Shown: positions 9,674-20,765 of the stretch, in pieces
How the letters are laid out: every line of letters starts with the position of its first letter
How positions within the stretch are numbered: position 1 is the stretch's first letter
Assembly: GCF_002834385.1 (NCBI RefSeq)
Contig: NZ_PITQ01000003.1
Location: forward strand, 452,458-516,457
DNA: 64,000 bases
DNA from: Rahnella sp. AA
GTDB lineage: Bacteria > Pseudomonadota > Gammaproteobacteria > Enterobacterales > Enterobacteriaceae
Direction of reading: 5' to 3'
Translations under genes and position numbers: made by a program
Notes under the pieces: generated by a model
What the model was told of the DNA's origin: nothing
The model's database searches: none
Seen by the model: only the letters and a program-made list of their open reading frames with translations

Positions 9674-12343
9674 ATGGCTGTAACAAATGTCGCTGAACTA
9701 AACGCACTCGTTGCTCGAGTCAAGAAGGCACAGCGCGAATATGCCAACTTCAGTCAAGAGCAAGTAGATAAGATTTTCGCTGCCGCCGCTTTAGCTGCTG
9801 CCGATTCTCGAATTCTGCTGGCAAAACTGGCTGTTGAAGAATCCGGAATGGGTATCGTCGAAGACAAAGTGATCAAAAACCACTTCGCCTCTGAATATAT
9901 CTACAATGCTTACAAAGATGAAAAGACCTGTGGCATTCTGGGTCAGGATGATACTTTCGGTACCATCACTATCGCTGAGCCAATCGGCCTGATCTGCGGT
10001 ATCGTTCCAACCACCAACCCAACTTCCACTGCGATTTTCAAAGCGCTTATCAGCCTGAAAACCCGTAACGGCATCATCTTCTCCCCGCACCCACGTGCAA
10101 AAAATGCGACCAACAAAGCTGCTGATATCGTGCTGCAAGCCGCTATCGCTGCAGGTGCACCAAAAGACATCATCGGCTGGATTGATGAACCAAGTGTAGA
10201 ACTGTCTAACCAATTAATGCATCACCCTGACCTGAACCTGATTCTGGCAACCGGTGGTCCGGGCATGGTTAAAGCCGCATACAGCTCCGGTAAACCCGCC
10301 ATCGGTGTAGGTGCAGGTAACACCCCAGTTGTTGTTGACGAAACGGCTGACATCAAACGTGTTGTTGCTTCTGTTTTGATGTCTAAAACCTTCGATAACG
10401 GCGTAATCTGTGCTTCTGAACAGTCTATTATCGTCGTTGATTCAGCTTATAACGCAGTTCGTGAACGTTTCGCTTCCCACGGCGGTTACATGCTGCAGGG
10501 CAAAGAGCTGAAAGCGGTTTCTGATATCATCCTTAAAAATGGCGGCCTGAACGCAGCCATCGTAGGTCAGCCAGCAGTGAAAATTGCTGAAATGGCCGGT
10601 ATCAAAGTTCCTGCTAACACCAAAGTGTTAATCGGCGAAGTCAGCGTTGTTGACGAATCCGAACCGTTTGCACACGAAAAACTGTCCCCTACCCTGGCAA
10701 TGTACCGTGCTAAAGATTTCGAAGATGCGGTAAACAAAGCTGAGAAACTGGTAGAAATGGGCGGTATCGGCCATACCTCTTGCCTGTACACAGACCAGGA
10801 CAACCAACCAGAACGTGTGAACTATTTTGGCAACAAAATGAAAACCGCACGTATCCTGATCAACACCCCTGCTTCACAGGGTGGTATCGGTGACCTGTAT
10901 AACTTCAAACTTGCCCCTTCTCTGACGCTGGGTTGCGGTTCATGGGGTGGTAACTCCATCTCTGAGAACGTCGGCCCTAAACACTTGATCAACAAGAAAA
11001 CTGTAGCGAAGCGAGCAGAAAACATGTTGTGGCATAAACTTCCGAAATCAATCTACTTCCGCCGCGGCTCACTGCCAATTGCGTTGGAAGAGGTGGCAAC
11101 GGATGGAGCGAAACGCGCCTTCATCGTTACCGACCGTTACCTGTTCAACAATGGCTATGCAGACCAGATTACCAGCGTTCTGAAAGGTCACGGCATTGAA
11201 ACTGAAGTGTTCTTTGAAGTTGAAGCGGATCCAACACTGAGCATCGTTCGTAAAGGTGCTGAGCAAATGAACTCCTTCAAACCGGACGTTATTATCGCTC
11301 TGGGTGGTGGTTCCCCGATGGACGCCGCGAAGATCATGTGGGTTCTGTACGAACATCCGGACACTCAGTTTGAAGATTTGGCGCTACGCTTTATGGATAT
11401 CCGTAAACGTATCTACAAATTCCCGAAAATGGGCGTGAAAGCAAAAATGATTGCTATCACCACCACTTCCGGTACAGGTTCTGAAGTCACGCCGTTCGCC
11501 GTTGTGACCGACGATGCGACGGGTCAGAAATATCCACTGGCTGACTATGCGCTGACACCTGATATGGCTATCGTTGACGCGAACCTGGTCATGAATATGC
11601 CGAAATCACTGTGTGCCTTCGGTGGACTTGATGCGGTCACTCACGCACTGGAAGCTTACGTTTCTGTACTGGCTAACGAATATTCTGACGGTCAGGCTCT
11701 GCAAGCGCTGAAATTGCTGAAAGAAAACCTGCCAGCCAGCTACAAAGAAGGTGCTAAAAACCCGGTGGCTCGTGAACGTGTTCACAATGCGGCAACTATC
11801 GCGGGTATCGCGTTTGCCAACGCCTTCCTGGGTGTTTGTCACTCAATGGCTCACAAACTGGGCTCTGAGTTCCACATCCCACACGGCCTTGCTAACGCCA
11901 TGTTGATTTCTAACGTGATTCGCTACAACGCCAACGATAACCCAACTAAACAGACTGCTTTCAGTCAGTATGACCGCCCGCAAGCGCGTCGTCGTTACGC
12001 AGAAGTCGCTGACCATCTGGGTCTGGGCGCTCCTGGTGACCGTACTGCACAGAAAATTGCAAAACTGCTGAACTGGTTGGATGAAATCAAAGCGGAACTG
12101 GGCATCCCAACGTCTATCCGTGAAGCTGGCGTTCAGGAAGCAGACTTCCTGGCTAAAGTTGATAAGCTTTCTGAAGATGCGTTCGACGACCAGTGTACCG
12201 GTGCTAACCCACGTTACCCTCTGATTGCAGAACTGAAACAGATTCTGATGGATACCTACTACGGCCGCGAATTCAGCGAAGAAGTTACAGAAGAAGTGGT
12301 TGTTGCAGCGCCTAAAGCTGAGAAGAAAACCAGCAAAAAATAA
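9674..12343 (+). CDS. adhE: Bifunctional aldehyde/alcohol dehydrogenase AdhE
   Basis: Converts acetyl-CoA to acetaldehyde and then ethanol with two NADH, the main ethanol route of fermentation; the protein forms spirosomes. It has 889 residues. The N-terminal CoA-acylating aldehyde dehydrogenase domain (about 1-440) carries the catalytic cysteine in [12 protein letters not shown]. The C-terminal iron-dependent alcohol dehydrogenase domain (about 450-870) carries [22 protein letters not shown] and metal-ligand histidines in [27 protein letters not shown]. It ends with a lysine-rich tail. It is followed by a strong terminator. Confidence 0.98.
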   Translation: MAVTNVAELNALVARVKKAQREYANFSQEQVDKIFAAAALAAADSRILLAKLAVEESGMGIVEDKVIKNHFASEYIYNAYKDEKTCGILGQDDTFGTITIAEPIGLICGIVPTTNPTSTAIFKALISLKTRNGIIFSPHPRAKNATNKAADIVLQAAIAAGAPKDIIGWIDEPSVELSNQLMHHPDLNLILATGGPGMVKAAYSSGKPAIGVGAGNTPVVVDETADIKRVVASVLMSKTFDNGVICASEQSIIVVDSAYNAVRERFASHGGYMLQGKELKAVSDIILKNGGLNAAIVGQPAVKIAEMAGIKVPANTKVLIGEVSVVDESEPFAHEKLSPTLAMYRAKDFEDAVNKAEKLVEMGGIGHTSCLYTDQDNQPERVNYFGNKMKTARILINTPASQGGIGDLYNFKLAPSLTLGCGSWGGNSISENVGPKHLINKKTVAKRAENMLWHKLPKSIYFRRGSLPIALEEVATDGAKRAFIVTDRYLFNNGYADQITSVLKGHGIETEVFFEVEADPTLSIVRKGAEQMNSFKPDVIIALGGGSPMDAAKIMWVLYEHPDTQFEDLALRFMDIRKRIYKFPKMGVKAKMIAITTTSGTGSEVTPFAVVTDDATGQKYPLADYALTPDMAIVDANLVMNMPKSLCAFGGLDAVTHALEAYVSVLANEYSDGQALQALKLLKENLPASYKEGAKNPVARERVHNAATIAGIAFANAFLGVCHSMAHKLGSEFHIPHGLANAMLISNVIRYNANDNPTKQTAFSQYDRPQARRRYAEVADHLGLGAPGDRTAQKIAKLLNWLDEIKAELGIPTSIREAGVQEADFLAKVDKLSEDAFDDQCTGANPRYPLIAELKQILMDTYYGREFSEEVTEEVVVAAPKAEKKTSKK

Positions 12344-12365
12344 CTTGCTGAGATTCTGATAGCAA

Positions 12366-12392
12366 AAAACCCGCCGAAAGGCGGGTTTTTTA
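12366..12392 (+). terminator. adhE terminator
   Basis: The stem AAAACCCGCC / GGCGGGTTTT has a GAAA tetraloop and is followed by a T run, about 25 bases after the adhE stop. The A run on the left would also let it serve transcripts coming from tdk. Confidence 0.9.
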
Positions 12393-12469
12393 TTTCCGAA
12401 AACATACCTCGCCGCACTATTTTTCCGGAGGCGTAGGGGTAGATCCGCTTCAGAAGCCCTGTAACGCCC

Positions 12470-13078
12470 TCAGGCAGGCGTTGAGTCATTCTTAATGTTG
12501 ATAGCGGCCATTGCCTCTTTGTAATGCTTACGGCACACGGAGACGTAGCTTTCATCGCCGCCAATCACAACCTGTGCTCCATCGTGCAGCGCTTTACCAT
12601 TTTCATCCAAACGCAGATTACGGTTTGCCTTGCGCCCGCAATGGCAGATAGTTTTAAGTTCAACCAGCTTATCCGCCCAGGCCAGTAAATATTCGCTCCC
12701 CTCAAAAAGCTCCCCACGAAAATCCGTCCGCAGACCATAACAAAGCACAGGGACATCCAGCTCGTCCACAACGTCTGTGAGCTGCGATACCTGCGCTTTG
12801 GTAAGGAACTGGCACTCATCGATCAGAACGCAGCTCAGACGCTGTGAACGGTTCTCCTGCTCCACAAGCTTAAAGAGTTCAGTACCTTTATTATAAAGCT
12901 CGGCAGGCGATGAAAGGCCGATTCGGGAACTGACTTTGCCGATACCAAAACGGTTGTCTAATTCCGCAGTTAACACCAGCGTGCGCATGCCACGTTCTTG
13001 ATAATTATATGAAGATTGCAGCAGCGAGGTAGACTTACCGGCATTCATCGCCGAGTAATAGAAATAAAGCTGAGCCAT
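12470..13078 (-). CDS. tdk: Thymidine kinase (type II)
   Basis: Cytosolic salvage enzyme that phosphorylates thymidine with ATP. At 202 residues it is close to E. coli Tdk (205). It has the P-loop [13 protein letters not shown] at residues 9-21, the catalytic region LIDECQFL around residue 85, and the zinc lasso with CHCGRKA and CRKHY in the C-terminal third. It lies between adhE and hns in the enterobacterial order and is convergent with adhE. Confidence 0.96.
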   Translation of the reverse strand: MAQLYFYYSAMNAGKSTSLLQSSYNYQERGMRTLVLTAELDNRFGIGKVSSRIGLSSPAELYNKGTELFKLVEQENRSQRLSCVLIDECQFLTKAQVSQLTDVVDELDVPVLCYGLRTDFRGELFEGSEYLLAWADKLVELKTICHCGRKANRNLRLDENGKALHDGAQVVIGGDESYVSVCRKHYKEAMAAINIKNDSTPA

Positions 13079-13699
13079 GAAGGAGTGATCTCATTATGTA
13101 TTGGATGGCGTAAATTTTCGGCATGTATTGTACCACAGGGCTTGCGGACTATAACAATGACTAACTGATTCCTTTATCTGCACGGGGAGATTCATTTTAG
13201 TAAAAAAATCACAGAAACTTACAATCAAAAATTATAAAAATAACTGATGATTATTCGTTATCACCGCACCCGGCGCACGCCAGAATTGCGTATTTTATAT
13301 GGCGGCATGACAGATTTATTGATTTGTCTATACATTAAAAAACGGGGAAACAGCAAGCCCAGTGCCCAAGTCTTTACATCTGACATCAACATCACAAGTA
13401 AGACTTTTCCATATCCTTACATTACTTAACTTCACCTATCCTTTAATTTGTGAACAATCGCATACTTATAAAACTGCCTGCGTGAAGCCACAATAGACGT
13501 CAACAGTGTATTGAAAATAGGGTTATCGCCCACAGATAAATAGTGTGAACTGACCTGCCTATATTTTTTCATGCAGAAACATTATTTGCATTAAATGCGT
13601 AAATTAAGGTCAGGCAAACAAATTGGCTATTGCAGAATACAGAAGAGCATTCTATTATTAGCCAAACGCCCCCCACCAATATAATTTGAGACTAGTATA
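13079..13699. promoter_or_regulatory. AT-rich region between tdk and hns
   Basis: This holds 621 bases of AT-rich DNA between the divergent tdk and hns genes, with many A and T tracts. That is what the autoregulated, H-NS-bound hns promoter is expected to look like. The only open frame (around 13247-13429) has no ribosome site or recognisable product. No specific promoter could be fixed. Confidence 0.45.
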
Positions 13700-14107
13700 A
13701 TGAGCGAAGCATTAAAGATTCTGAACAACATCCGTACTCTGCGCGCACAAGCAAGAGAATGCACTCTGGAAACTCTGGAAGAGATGCTGGAAAAATTAGA
13801 AGTTGTTGTGAACGAGCGTCGCGAAGAAGATTCTCAGGCAGCTGCTGAGATTGAAGAGCGTACTCGTAAACTGCAACAATATCGTGAAATGCTGATTGCT
13901 GACGGTATTGACCCTAACGAATTGCTGCAAACTATGGCTGCTACTAAAGCCACTGGTAAAGCAAAACGTGCAGCACGCCCTGCTAAATACAAATACATCG
14001 ATGAGAACGGCGAAAACAAAACCTGGACTGGCCAGGGCCGTACTCCAGCGGTAATCAAAAAAGCAATCGAAGAGCAAGGCAAATCACTGAACGATTTCCT
14101 GCTGTAA
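13700..14107 (+). CDS. hns: Nucleoid-associated silencer H-NS
   Basis: Nucleoid protein of 135 residues that coats AT-rich DNA and silences horizontally acquired genes. It has an N-terminal coiled-coil oligomerisation region ([20 protein letters not shown] onwards), a linker near residues 75-95, and the C-terminal DNA-binding domain with the hook motif TWTGQGRTP. It would be expected to silence the AT-rich island at the right end of this window. A strong terminator follows. Confidence 0.98.
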   Translation: MSEALKILNNIRTLRAQARECTLETLEEMLEKLEVVVNERREEDSQAAAEIEERTRKLQQYREMLIADGIDPNELLQTMAATKATGKAKRAARPAKYKYIDENGENKTWTGQGRTPAVIKKAIEEQGKSLNDFLL

Positions 14108-14139
14108 TTGCCCTTATTAACTTAAATGTTAATATTAAG

Positions 14140-14168
14140 AAACCCATCATAACGATGGGTTTTTTGTT
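14140..14168 (+). terminator. hns terminator
   Basis: The stem AAACCCATC / GATGGGTTT has a short loop and a T-rich tract, about 35 bases after the hns stop. Confidence 0.9.
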
Positions 14169-14317
14169 TTTTTAGTGCTCAGTAAATACCTTGCCTGATA
14201 CAAAACCCTGTTAAGAAACATCTCATAAAGTGTTATCTATAACTATCTATAAGATTTAGCTGATTCAATAAAAAAGACTGCACCAGGCAGCCTTTAAGAA
14301 AAGCTCACGGGTTCACA

Positions 14318-15325
14318 TTACACCTGATAAAAGCCCCGATACCAGTCAACGAAGTTCTGTACACCCTGTTCAACAGACGTTTCAGGTTTAAAACCAATGG
14401 CATGGTATAGCGGCAACGTATCTGCGCTGGTTTCATGTACATCACCAGGCTGCATTGGCAACATATTCTTACCGGCTTCAATGCCTAATGCTTTTTCTAA
14501 GGCGCTGATATATGTCATTAGCTTAACCGGGTTGCTGTTGCCGATATTATAAACGCAATAAGGCGCGGAACTGCCAGCAGCAGAACCTTCTTCAACCGTC
14601 CATCCGGCATCAGGCTGTGGAATAACATTTTGCAAACGAACGACGGCTTCAGCTATATCATCGATATAAGTAAAGTCGCGGCACATTTCACCGTGGTTAT
14701 AAACATCAATATTCTGACCCGCAATCATCGCCTTAGTAAACTTAAACAAGGCCATATCAGGACGCCCCCACGGGCCATATACGGTAAAGAAACGTAACCC
14801 GGTGGTGGGAAGTCGATAAAGATGCGAATAGGTGTGAGCCATTAATTCGTTGGCTTTTTTCGTCGCAGCATAAAGCGAGACAGGATGATCAACAGAATCA
14901 TCCGTTGAAAAAGGCTGTTTTTTGTTCAAGCCATAAACAGAACTGGAAGAAGCATAAAGCAAGTGCCCCACTTTATTATTGCGGCATCCTTCAAGCACGT
15001 TCACAAACCCGATGAGGTTGGAATCAGCATAAGCCAAAGGATTTTCGATTGAATATCGGACACCGGCCTGCGCAGCCAGGTGGATTACACGTTCAAAACG
15101 TTGTTCCGCAAACAATGCCGCCATGCCTTCACGGTCAGCTAAATCCAGCTTAATAAATTCAAAGCCATCTTTATTTTCCAACTGGGCAAGACGAGCAAGT
15201 TTCAGGTTGACGTCATAATAGTCATTCAGATTATCAAGACCGACAACTGAATGGCCTGCCGCCAGCAAACGTTGTGACACATAGAACCCAATAAAACCCG
15301 CAGCGCCGGTTACCAGATATTTCAT
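14318..15325 (-). CDS. uge: UDP-glucuronate 4-epimerase (NAD-dependent)
   Basis: Short-chain epimerase expected to interconvert UDP-glucuronate and UDP-galacturonate for capsule or lipopolysaccharide core. At 335 residues it has the NAD motif GAAGFIG at the N-terminus, the HLAAQAGVRYS segment, and the catalytic S-x(n)-YxxxK seen as SSSSVYG and YAATKKANEL. The sequence closely follows Klebsiella Uge as I recall it. It lies nine bases downstream of ugd, which makes its substrate, so the two form an operon. The location between hns and rssB replaces the usual galU. Confidence 0.88.
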   Translation of the reverse strand: MKYLVTGAAGFIGFYVSQRLLAAGHSVVGLDNLNDYYDVNLKLARLAQLENKDGFEFIKLDLADREGMAALFAEQRFERVIHLAAQAGVRYSIENPLAYADSNLIGFVNVLEGCRNNKVGHLLYASSSSVYGLNKKQPFSTDDSVDHPVSLYAATKKANELMAHTYSHLYRLPTTGLRFFTVYGPWGRPDMALFKFTKAMIAGQNIDVYNHGEMCRDFTYIDDIAEAVVRLQNVIPQPDAGWTVEEGSAAGSSAPYCVYNIGNSNPVKLMTYISALEKALGIEAGKNMLPMQPGDVHETSADTLPLYHAIGFKPETSVEQGVQNFVDWYRGFYQV

Positions 15326-15334
15326 GAAATCTCC

Positions 15335-16678
15335 TTACAGAACCGGATTGATTGATGCACCACGGCCAATACCGTAGTAAGTAAATCCGCGTTTCTCCAA
15401 ACGTTCAGGATCGAATAAGTTTCGACCATCAAAAATAACCGGCGCTTTTAATGCTTTTTTGATTACATCAAAATCAGGGGCACGGAAATTTTGCCATTCG
15501 GTACAAATAATCAACGCATCTGCGTTGTGCAATGCAGACTCTTTGGTGCCCATTAATTCCAGATCGTCACGGTGTCCATAAATTCGCTGGGTTTCATTCA
15601 TGGCTTCCGGATCGTACGCTTTGATTTTCGCACCTGCGGCCCATAGCTGTTCCATTAAGACACGGCTGGATGCTTCACGCATATCATCCGTATTAGGTTT
15701 AAACGACAGTCCCCAGAGTGCGAAAGTTTTCCCTTCCAGATTATCGCCAAAATGGCGCTGGATGAATGCAGGCAATTTATATTTTTGCTGGTAATTCACT
15801 TGCTCTACGGCCTGCAACAGCTTCGGCTGATACCCGATGTGTTCAGCAGTGCGAATCAGCGCCTGCACATCTTTCGGGAAACAGGAACCGCCATAACCAC
15901 AACCAGGGTAAATAAAGTGATAACCAATACGTGAATCTGAGCCGATCCCCTGGCGCACTTTCTCGATATCAGCACCCAGCAGTTCCGCCAGATTTGACAT
16001 TTCATTCATAAAACTGATTTTTGTCGCAAGCATACAGTTTGCAGCGTATTTGGTTAGCTCAGCACTGCGGATATCCATCAGGATCATGCGATCATGATTA
16101 CGGTTGAAGGGCTCATAAAGCTCGCGGATCGGATCAATAGCGTCCGGATTATCCGTACCGATAACAATACGCTCAGGTCGCATGCAGTCAGCAACTGCAG
16201 CGCCCTCTTTAAGAAATTCAGGGTTAGAAATCACATCAAAAGTGATATCAACACCGCGCTCTTGCAGTTTTTCGGTCATCACTGCGCGGACTTTATCAGC
16301 AGTACCGACGGGCACTGTTGATTTATCGATAACGACTTTGGGTTCTGTCATATGCTCTGCAATCGTGCGGGCAACGGCAGTGACATATTTAAGGTCAGCA
16401 GAACCATCTTCATCCGGCGGGGTGCCCACAGCGATGAACTGAACGGTGGCATGCGCCACGCCATCAGCAGCATTGGTACTGAACAGCAGACGCCCGGCTT
16501 CATAGTTACGCTGGACCAGAGGAGTGAGGCCTGGTTCAAAAATGGGGATCTGCCCGTTCTTCAGGTTTTCGACCTTTTTTGCATCAACATCGATACACAA
16601 GACTTCGTGCCCGACTTCTGCAAGGACCGCCGCCTGAACAAGTCCGACGTAACCGATACCAAAAACTGTTACTTTCAT
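15335..16678 (-). CDS. ugd: UDP-glucose 6-dehydrogenase
   Basis: Oxidises UDP-glucose to UDP-glucuronate with two NAD. It has 447 residues with the N-terminal Rossmann motif GIGYVGL, the segment KSTVPVGTA, the catalytic cysteine in [10 protein letters not shown] near residue 260, and the C-terminal UDP-binding domain with [14 protein letters not shown]. It is the first gene of a two-gene operon with the epimerase. UDP-glucuronate could also feed aminoarabinose or colanic acid pathways, whose genes are not in the window. Confidence 0.96.
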   Translation of the reverse strand: MKVTVFGIGYVGLVQAAVLAEVGHEVLCIDVDAKKVENLKNGQIPIFEPGLTPLVQRNYEAGRLLFSTNAADGVAHATVQFIAVGTPPDEDGSADLKYVTAVARTIAEHMTEPKVVIDKSTVPVGTADKVRAVMTEKLQERGVDITFDVISNPEFLKEGAAVADCMRPERIVIGTDNPDAIDPIRELYEPFNRNHDRMILMDIRSAELTKYAANCMLATKISFMNEMSNLAELLGADIEKVRQGIGSDSRIGYHFIYPGCGYGGSCFPKDVQALIRTAEHIGYQPKLLQAVEQVNYQQKYKLPAFIQRHFGDNLEGKTFALWGLSFKPNTDDMREASSRVLMEQLWAAGAKIKAYDPEAMNETQRIYGHRDDLELMGTKESALHNADALIICTEWQNFRAPDFDVIKKALKAPVIFDGRNLFDPERLEKRGFTYYGIGRGASINPVL

Positions 16679-16892
16679 CAGCGAATTCCTATTTGTTATT
16701 TTTTAACAGCGTAAAATAGACAGCCAAAATTCCGGTACGCATTATACCAGCTTCAACCATAAGTGCGCCTGCAAAGGCATATTTTGCATAAGATACGTCT
16801 TAGATGAATGAAATTAAACGGGAAGACAAAATAGCGTGCGGAAAAAATGCTCAATATTATTAAGGTATTATTCTACATAGCGTTAAATTTGT

Positions 16893-17906
16893 TCACTCAA
16901 CCGACAGCATTAACCTCAGACGCCCACCCGATCCCCATACCTGACACTGCCAGGCTTCGCATTTCTGGCTGATTTGATTAGAGTAAGTCGCGCCCGTTGT
17001 GCCCAAAGGGACGCCGTTACTGAGCTGGATCATATTGATTCCGGTATTGACGTTAGCATGCAATCCCGCAGAAACCAGAATGAGGTTTTTGTATTCGGCA
17101 TGATAATAACCCAGCAGCAGGGGGAACTGCCCGGCCAGGCCAGCTTGTTTAAATAAATGATTAACTTGTTTAAGCAACGTAGACATTTGCGGCAGGCGTT
17201 GATGTTGATCGCTTAAATGCTCACGTAATAAGCTGTTAAAAATAGCGCGCAGTAATAACGCGGCCAGAACCCCATTCTCGCTGGCACGGGTGACATCAAG
17301 GCAGTAAAAACCGAGATCTTTTGATGAAAGAGCCGCGATATCCAGCACTAACCCCGGATTTTCTGCCGTCGTCAGTTGCCGGTAATTAATGCGGCAATGG
17401 GCGAGTGTTTGCTGGACGGGAGGCTGCAGCTCCTGCAGCAGACGTTGCGCCTCGTTAGGATTACGGCACAGTGCCTCCCAGTCCTGAACCAGCGAACTTT
17501 CCTCCATAGCCTGAGAAGAAAAAAGCTTTGGATAGAGGGACGACAGCAATGCCTCGCGCAACCGCTGAAGATCGGTAATCGGTTTGAGCAAAACATCCTC
17601 TACGCCAAGGCGCAGCATCGAAGCAACGTCGGTCATTTTATCTGTAGCAGAAATCACCAAAACCGGGATTTTATTGCCCTGCAACCTCAGATTTTCGACA
17701 AATTCCATCCCGCCCATTTCAGGCATAGCCAAATCACAGAGGATCAAATCAGGGGGATAGTCTTCGACCAGAGACAAGGCCTCAAGACCGTTTTCGGCTT
17801 CAGTAAACGTTGCGCCCAGGGAACTTACATAGCCAGCAAGGATGGATCGGAAAACCGCTTCGTCTTCAACGATAAGGATATGCTTGCTTGTAAGTGGCTT
17901 GTCCAT
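16893..17906 (-). CDS. rssB: RssB, adaptor for RpoS proteolysis
   Basis: Response-regulator-type adaptor that delivers RpoS to ClpXP, 337 residues as in E. coli. The receiver domain (about 1-125) has the acidic residues in VEDEAVF, the phosphorylation aspartate in LILCDLAMPE near residue 58, and a conserved K in LLKPI. The C-terminal pseudophosphatase domain includes the segments LQELQPPVQQ, VNYRQL and GQFPLLLGYYH. It follows rssA in the same direction, consistent with an rssAB operon. Confidence 0.96.
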   Translation of the reverse strand: MDKPLTSKHILIVEDEAVFRSILAGYVSSLGATFTEAENGLEALSLVEDYPPDLILCDLAMPEMGGMEFVENLRLQGNKIPVLVISATDKMTDVASMLRLGVEDVLLKPITDLQRLREALLSSLYPKLFSSQAMEESSLVQDWEALCRNPNEAQRLLQELQPPVQQTLAHCRINYRQLTTAENPGLVLDIAALSSKDLGFYCLDVTRASENGVLAALLLRAIFNSLLREHLSDQHQRLPQMSTLLKQVNHLFKQAGLAGQFPLLLGYYHAEYKNLILVSAGLHANVNTGINMIQLSNGVPLGTTGATYSNQISQKCEAWQCQVWGSGGRLRLMLSVE

Positions 17907-18002
17907 CAGGGTCCCCCAGAATTTCTTATTCTAATAGTGGCTCATAAAGCCTGTTTTTGCTTGGCAGAATTGTCAGATTCCACCAAACACGTTTTAACCC
18001 GT

Positions 18003-18914
18003 TCAGAACTGTCTATTTTTTATCAGGGGCAGCAACTGTTCTCTCTGTTTTTCAACCGCAAGCCGCCCGGCCTCAATGGCTTCTTCTGCCCGGTGGAAAT
18101 CCAGCGTTGAAATTTGCGGGCAATAAGGCTGGATCAGCACATCCGGCGGATCTCCCGCCATGCGGTTACGTTTCAGACGATTCTCCAGTACCTGAATTGA
18201 GGTCGACATAATTTCCATCGCCGAAGGACTCACATTCGGTTTCCTGGAATTTGGCCTGGTTAAACGCTGGCGAATTCTGTCACGCCAGCTCAGCTCTTTC
18301 TCAGTATCCAGTGCTTCGCCGGTAGGTTGTACGGTCAGTAGATCCTGCTGCATCAGATGTGCGTCATGCTGCAAATCGACGGCAATCACGATATCCGCCC
18401 CTAATGCACGCGTCAGCGAGACGGGCACCGGATTCACCACGGCGCCATCAACCAGCCAGTAACCATTGTGCCAGACCGGAGCCAGCAGGCCGGGCATGCT
18501 ACAGGACGCACGCACTGCCTCGGGCAAATCGCCTTCGGTCAGCCACAGCTCGCGCCCGGTGCTCAGGTTAGTCGCCACCGCGCCGAATTTTTTCGAGCAC
18601 TTCTCAAAATCAGTGATGCGAATAATCTGCCCGACGGCATTAAACACCCGTTCGCCGCGCAACAGGCCGCCGCGTTTCCAGGAAAAATCCATCAGGCGCA
18701 AAACGTCCCAGTAACTGAACGAACGTACCCAGTTTTCCATCGACGGCAACCGGCCACTGACGTACGCCGCCCCCACCAGCGCACCGACGGAACATCCGGC
18801 CACCACATCGACCTCAATATCCATGTCTTTCAGGGCATTAATTACGCCAATATGTGCCCACCCTTTCGCCGCACCCGATCCCAGGGCAAGGCCAATGGTG
18901 ACTTTTCTGCTCAT
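18003..18914 (-). CDS. rssA: RssA, patatin-like phospholipase family protein
   Basis: Patatin-domain protein of 303 residues with the oxyanion glycine-rich loop GSGAAKGWAHIG, the nucleophile elbow GCSVG near residue 43, and the catalytic aspartate in DGAVVNP. These make it a plausible serine lipase, but no physiological substrate is known for RssA. It is encoded upstream of rssB on the same strand. Its start lies next to the divergent ychJ. Confidence 0.95.
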   Translation of the reverse strand: MSRKVTIGLALGSGAAKGWAHIGVINALKDMDIEVDVVAGCSVGALVGAAYVSGRLPSMENWVRSFSYWDVLRLMDFSWKRGGLLRGERVFNAVGQIIRITDFEKCSKKFGAVATNLSTGRELWLTEGDLPEAVRASCSMPGLLAPVWHNGYWLVDGAVVNPVPVSLTRALGADIVIAVDLQHDAHLMQQDLLTVQPTGEALDTEKELSWRDRIRQRLTRPNSRKPNVSPSAMEIMSTSIQVLENRLKRNRMAGDPPDVLIQPYCPQISTLDFHRAEEAIEAGRLAVEKQREQLLPLIKNRQF

Positions 18915-19052
18915 CTGATGACCTTAATATTGCACATCGCGTTAGAATGGGCCGGGAAGCGCGTTGTCACCCGGCAAGTTTGTTAGGTAACATATCACTT
19001 TGGTGCATTCAATAGCGCAACCTGCGCACCGGCAGCCGATTCAGGAGTTCCC

Positions 19053-19517
19053 GTGTCACAACTTTGCCCTTGTTGCAGCAACCTTTCTTATGAAGAGTGC
19101 TGCCAGCCATACCTTTCTGAGACCAAAGTGGCGCCCACTCCGTCTGCCTTAATGCGTTCGCGATACACGGCATATGCCCTGAAAAATGCGAGTTATCTGA
19201 TCGCCACCTGGCACCCGGACTGTCAGCCCGAACAATGGCGCGGCAGTTTACAGGAAGGCTTCGCGAATACGCACTGGCAAGGATTGCAGGTTATTGCATC
19301 GCAGGACGGACGTGATGCCGGCGAAGGCTTTGTCGAGTTTGCAGCACGTTTCACCGAGCCCGGTGATGAGAAAATTCATCTCATCCATGAACGCTCGCGA
19401 TTTCTTCGTTTGAAAGATCGCTGGTACTATATCGACGGAATTAAACCGCAGACAGGCCGCAATGACGCCTGCCCGTGCGGATCGGGTAAAAAATATAAGA
19501 AGTGCTGCGGTAAATAA
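19053..19517 (+). CDS. ychJ: YchJ family SEC-C metal-binding protein
   Basis: Protein of 154 residues with an N-terminal cysteine cluster ([13 protein letters not shown]) and a C-terminal SEC-C motif ([17 protein letters not shown]), both zinc-type. A YchJ/NTF2-like domain lies between them. The GTG start at 19053 is preceded by AGGAG at a suitable distance. Function is not established. The position between rssA and purU is that of E. coli. Confidence 0.93.
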   Translation: MSQLCPCCSNLSYEECCQPYLSETKVAPTPSALMRSRYTAYALKNASYLIATWHPDCQPEQWRGSLQEGFANTHWQGLQVIASQDGRDAGEGFVEFAARFTEPGDEKIHLIHERSRFLRLKDRWYYIDGIKPQTGRNDACPCGSGKKYKKCCGK

Positions 19518-19563
19518 ACCGGCTGCTTAATTAATACGAGAATTCGACAGGATCCACACCCTC

Positions 19564-20412
19564 ATGCCGCAACAGAACGTACAAACTAAGGTGTTACGCA
19601 CCATTTGCCCTGACGCAAAAGGTCTGATCGCCAAAATCACCAACATTTGCTACAAACACGAACTCAACATCGTGCAAAACAACGAATTTGTGGATCACCG
19701 CACCGGGCGCTTCTTCATGCGTACCGAGCTGGAAGGGATCTTCAACGACAACACGCTGCTGGCCGATCTGGACAGTGCGCTGCCTGCCGGTTCAGTGCGT
19801 GAACTCAACAGCACCGGGCGTCGCCGCATCGTGATTCTGGTCACCAAAGAAGCGCACTGCCTTGGCGACTTGCTGATGAAAGCCGCTTACGGCGGTCTGG
19901 ATGTGGAAATTGCCGCCGTTATCGGTAACCACGATACGCTGCAAACACTGGTTGAACGTTTTGATATTCCGTTCCATCTGGTCAGCCACGATGGCCTGAC
20001 CCGCGAACAGCATGACAGCGCCATGATTGCGCAAATCGACCAGTACCAGCCTGATTATGTGGTGCTGGCGAAATACATGCGCGTCCTCACGCCAGGTTTT
20101 GTCCAGCATTACCCGCATCAGGTGATCAACATTCACCACTCGTTCCTGCCGGCCTTTATCGGCGCACGTCCGTATCATCAGGCTTACGAACGTGGCGTGA
20201 AACTGATTGGTGCCACGGCGCACTACGTTAATGACAATCTGGACGAAGGTCCGATCATCATGCAGGACGTTATCAACGTCGATCACACCTATACCGCTGA
20301 AGATATGATGCGTGCAGGCCGTGACGTTGAGAAAAATGTGCTCAGCCGCGCGTTATACCGCGTGCTGGCACAGCGCGTATTTGTTTACGGTAACCGCACC
20401 GTTATTCTGTAA
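19564..20412 (+). CDS. purU: Formyltetrahydrofolate deformylase
   Basis: Hydrolyses 10-formyl-tetrahydrofolate to formate and tetrahydrofolate, supplying formate for PurT and balancing one-carbon pools. It has 282 residues. The N-terminal ACT domain (about 8-85) is the likely glycine/methionine sensing part. The C-terminal formyltransferase-like domain has the catalytic triad region with NIHHSFLPAFIGARPYHQAYERGVK and ATAHYVNDNLDEGPII. It is followed by a stem-loop and the tRNA-Tyr gene, as in E. coli. Confidence 0.97.
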   Translation: MPQQNVQTKVLRTICPDAKGLIAKITNICYKHELNIVQNNEFVDHRTGRFFMRTELEGIFNDNTLLADLDSALPAGSVRELNSTGRRRIVILVTKEAHCLGDLLMKAAYGGLDVEIAAVIGNHDTLQTLVERFDIPFHLVSHDGLTREQHDSAMIAQIDQYQPDYVVLAKYMRVLTPGFVQHYPHQVINIHHSFLPAFIGARPYHQAYERGVKLIGATAHYVNDNLDEGPIIMQDVINVDHTYTAEDMMRAGRDVEKNVLSRALYRVLAQRVFVYGNRTVIL

Positions 20413-20424
20413 CCCGCGCGCCTG

Positions 20425-20453
20425 ACGGTGCTTTTCGCTCAGAGAAGCACCGT
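20425..20453 (+). terminator. Stem-loop after purU
   Basis: The nine-base stem ACGGTGCTT / AAGCACCGT has an 11-base loop, shortly after the purU stop. No T run follows directly, so efficiency as a terminator is uncertain. Confidence 0.55.
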
Positions 20454-20499
20454 TAAGGGCAAAAAAACCGCAAACGAACTTTTTTATCGCTTTCAGCGC

Positions 20500-20527
20500 T
20501 TTACACATCCGTTTCATTTGGTATTAT
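20500..20527 (+). promoter_or_regulatory. Promoter of tRNA-Tyr
   Basis: TTTACA and TATTAT are spaced by 16 bases and followed by the GC-rich discriminator GCGCCCC. This is the typical pattern of stable RNA promoters under stringent control. Confidence 0.7.
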
Positions 20528-20614
20528 GCGCCCCGTTCGCAGCTAACCGCTGTAACGAGAAATCATCCATGTAGCGCATGATGATTTTAAAAGAGTAAAG
20601 ACCACGAAAATTGT

Positions 20615-20699
<85 letters not shown>

Positions 20700-20765
20700 T
20701 CTCAACGGCGCCAGCCGCTGAGATAGCCTTGAAACCTTCGGTGTTACTTCTAAAACGTCCCAAAT

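Noticed and set aside
13247..13429. 60-codon frame between tdk and hns
   Set aside because: It sits in AT-rich promoter-like DNA, has no ribosome site and a random-looking sequence.
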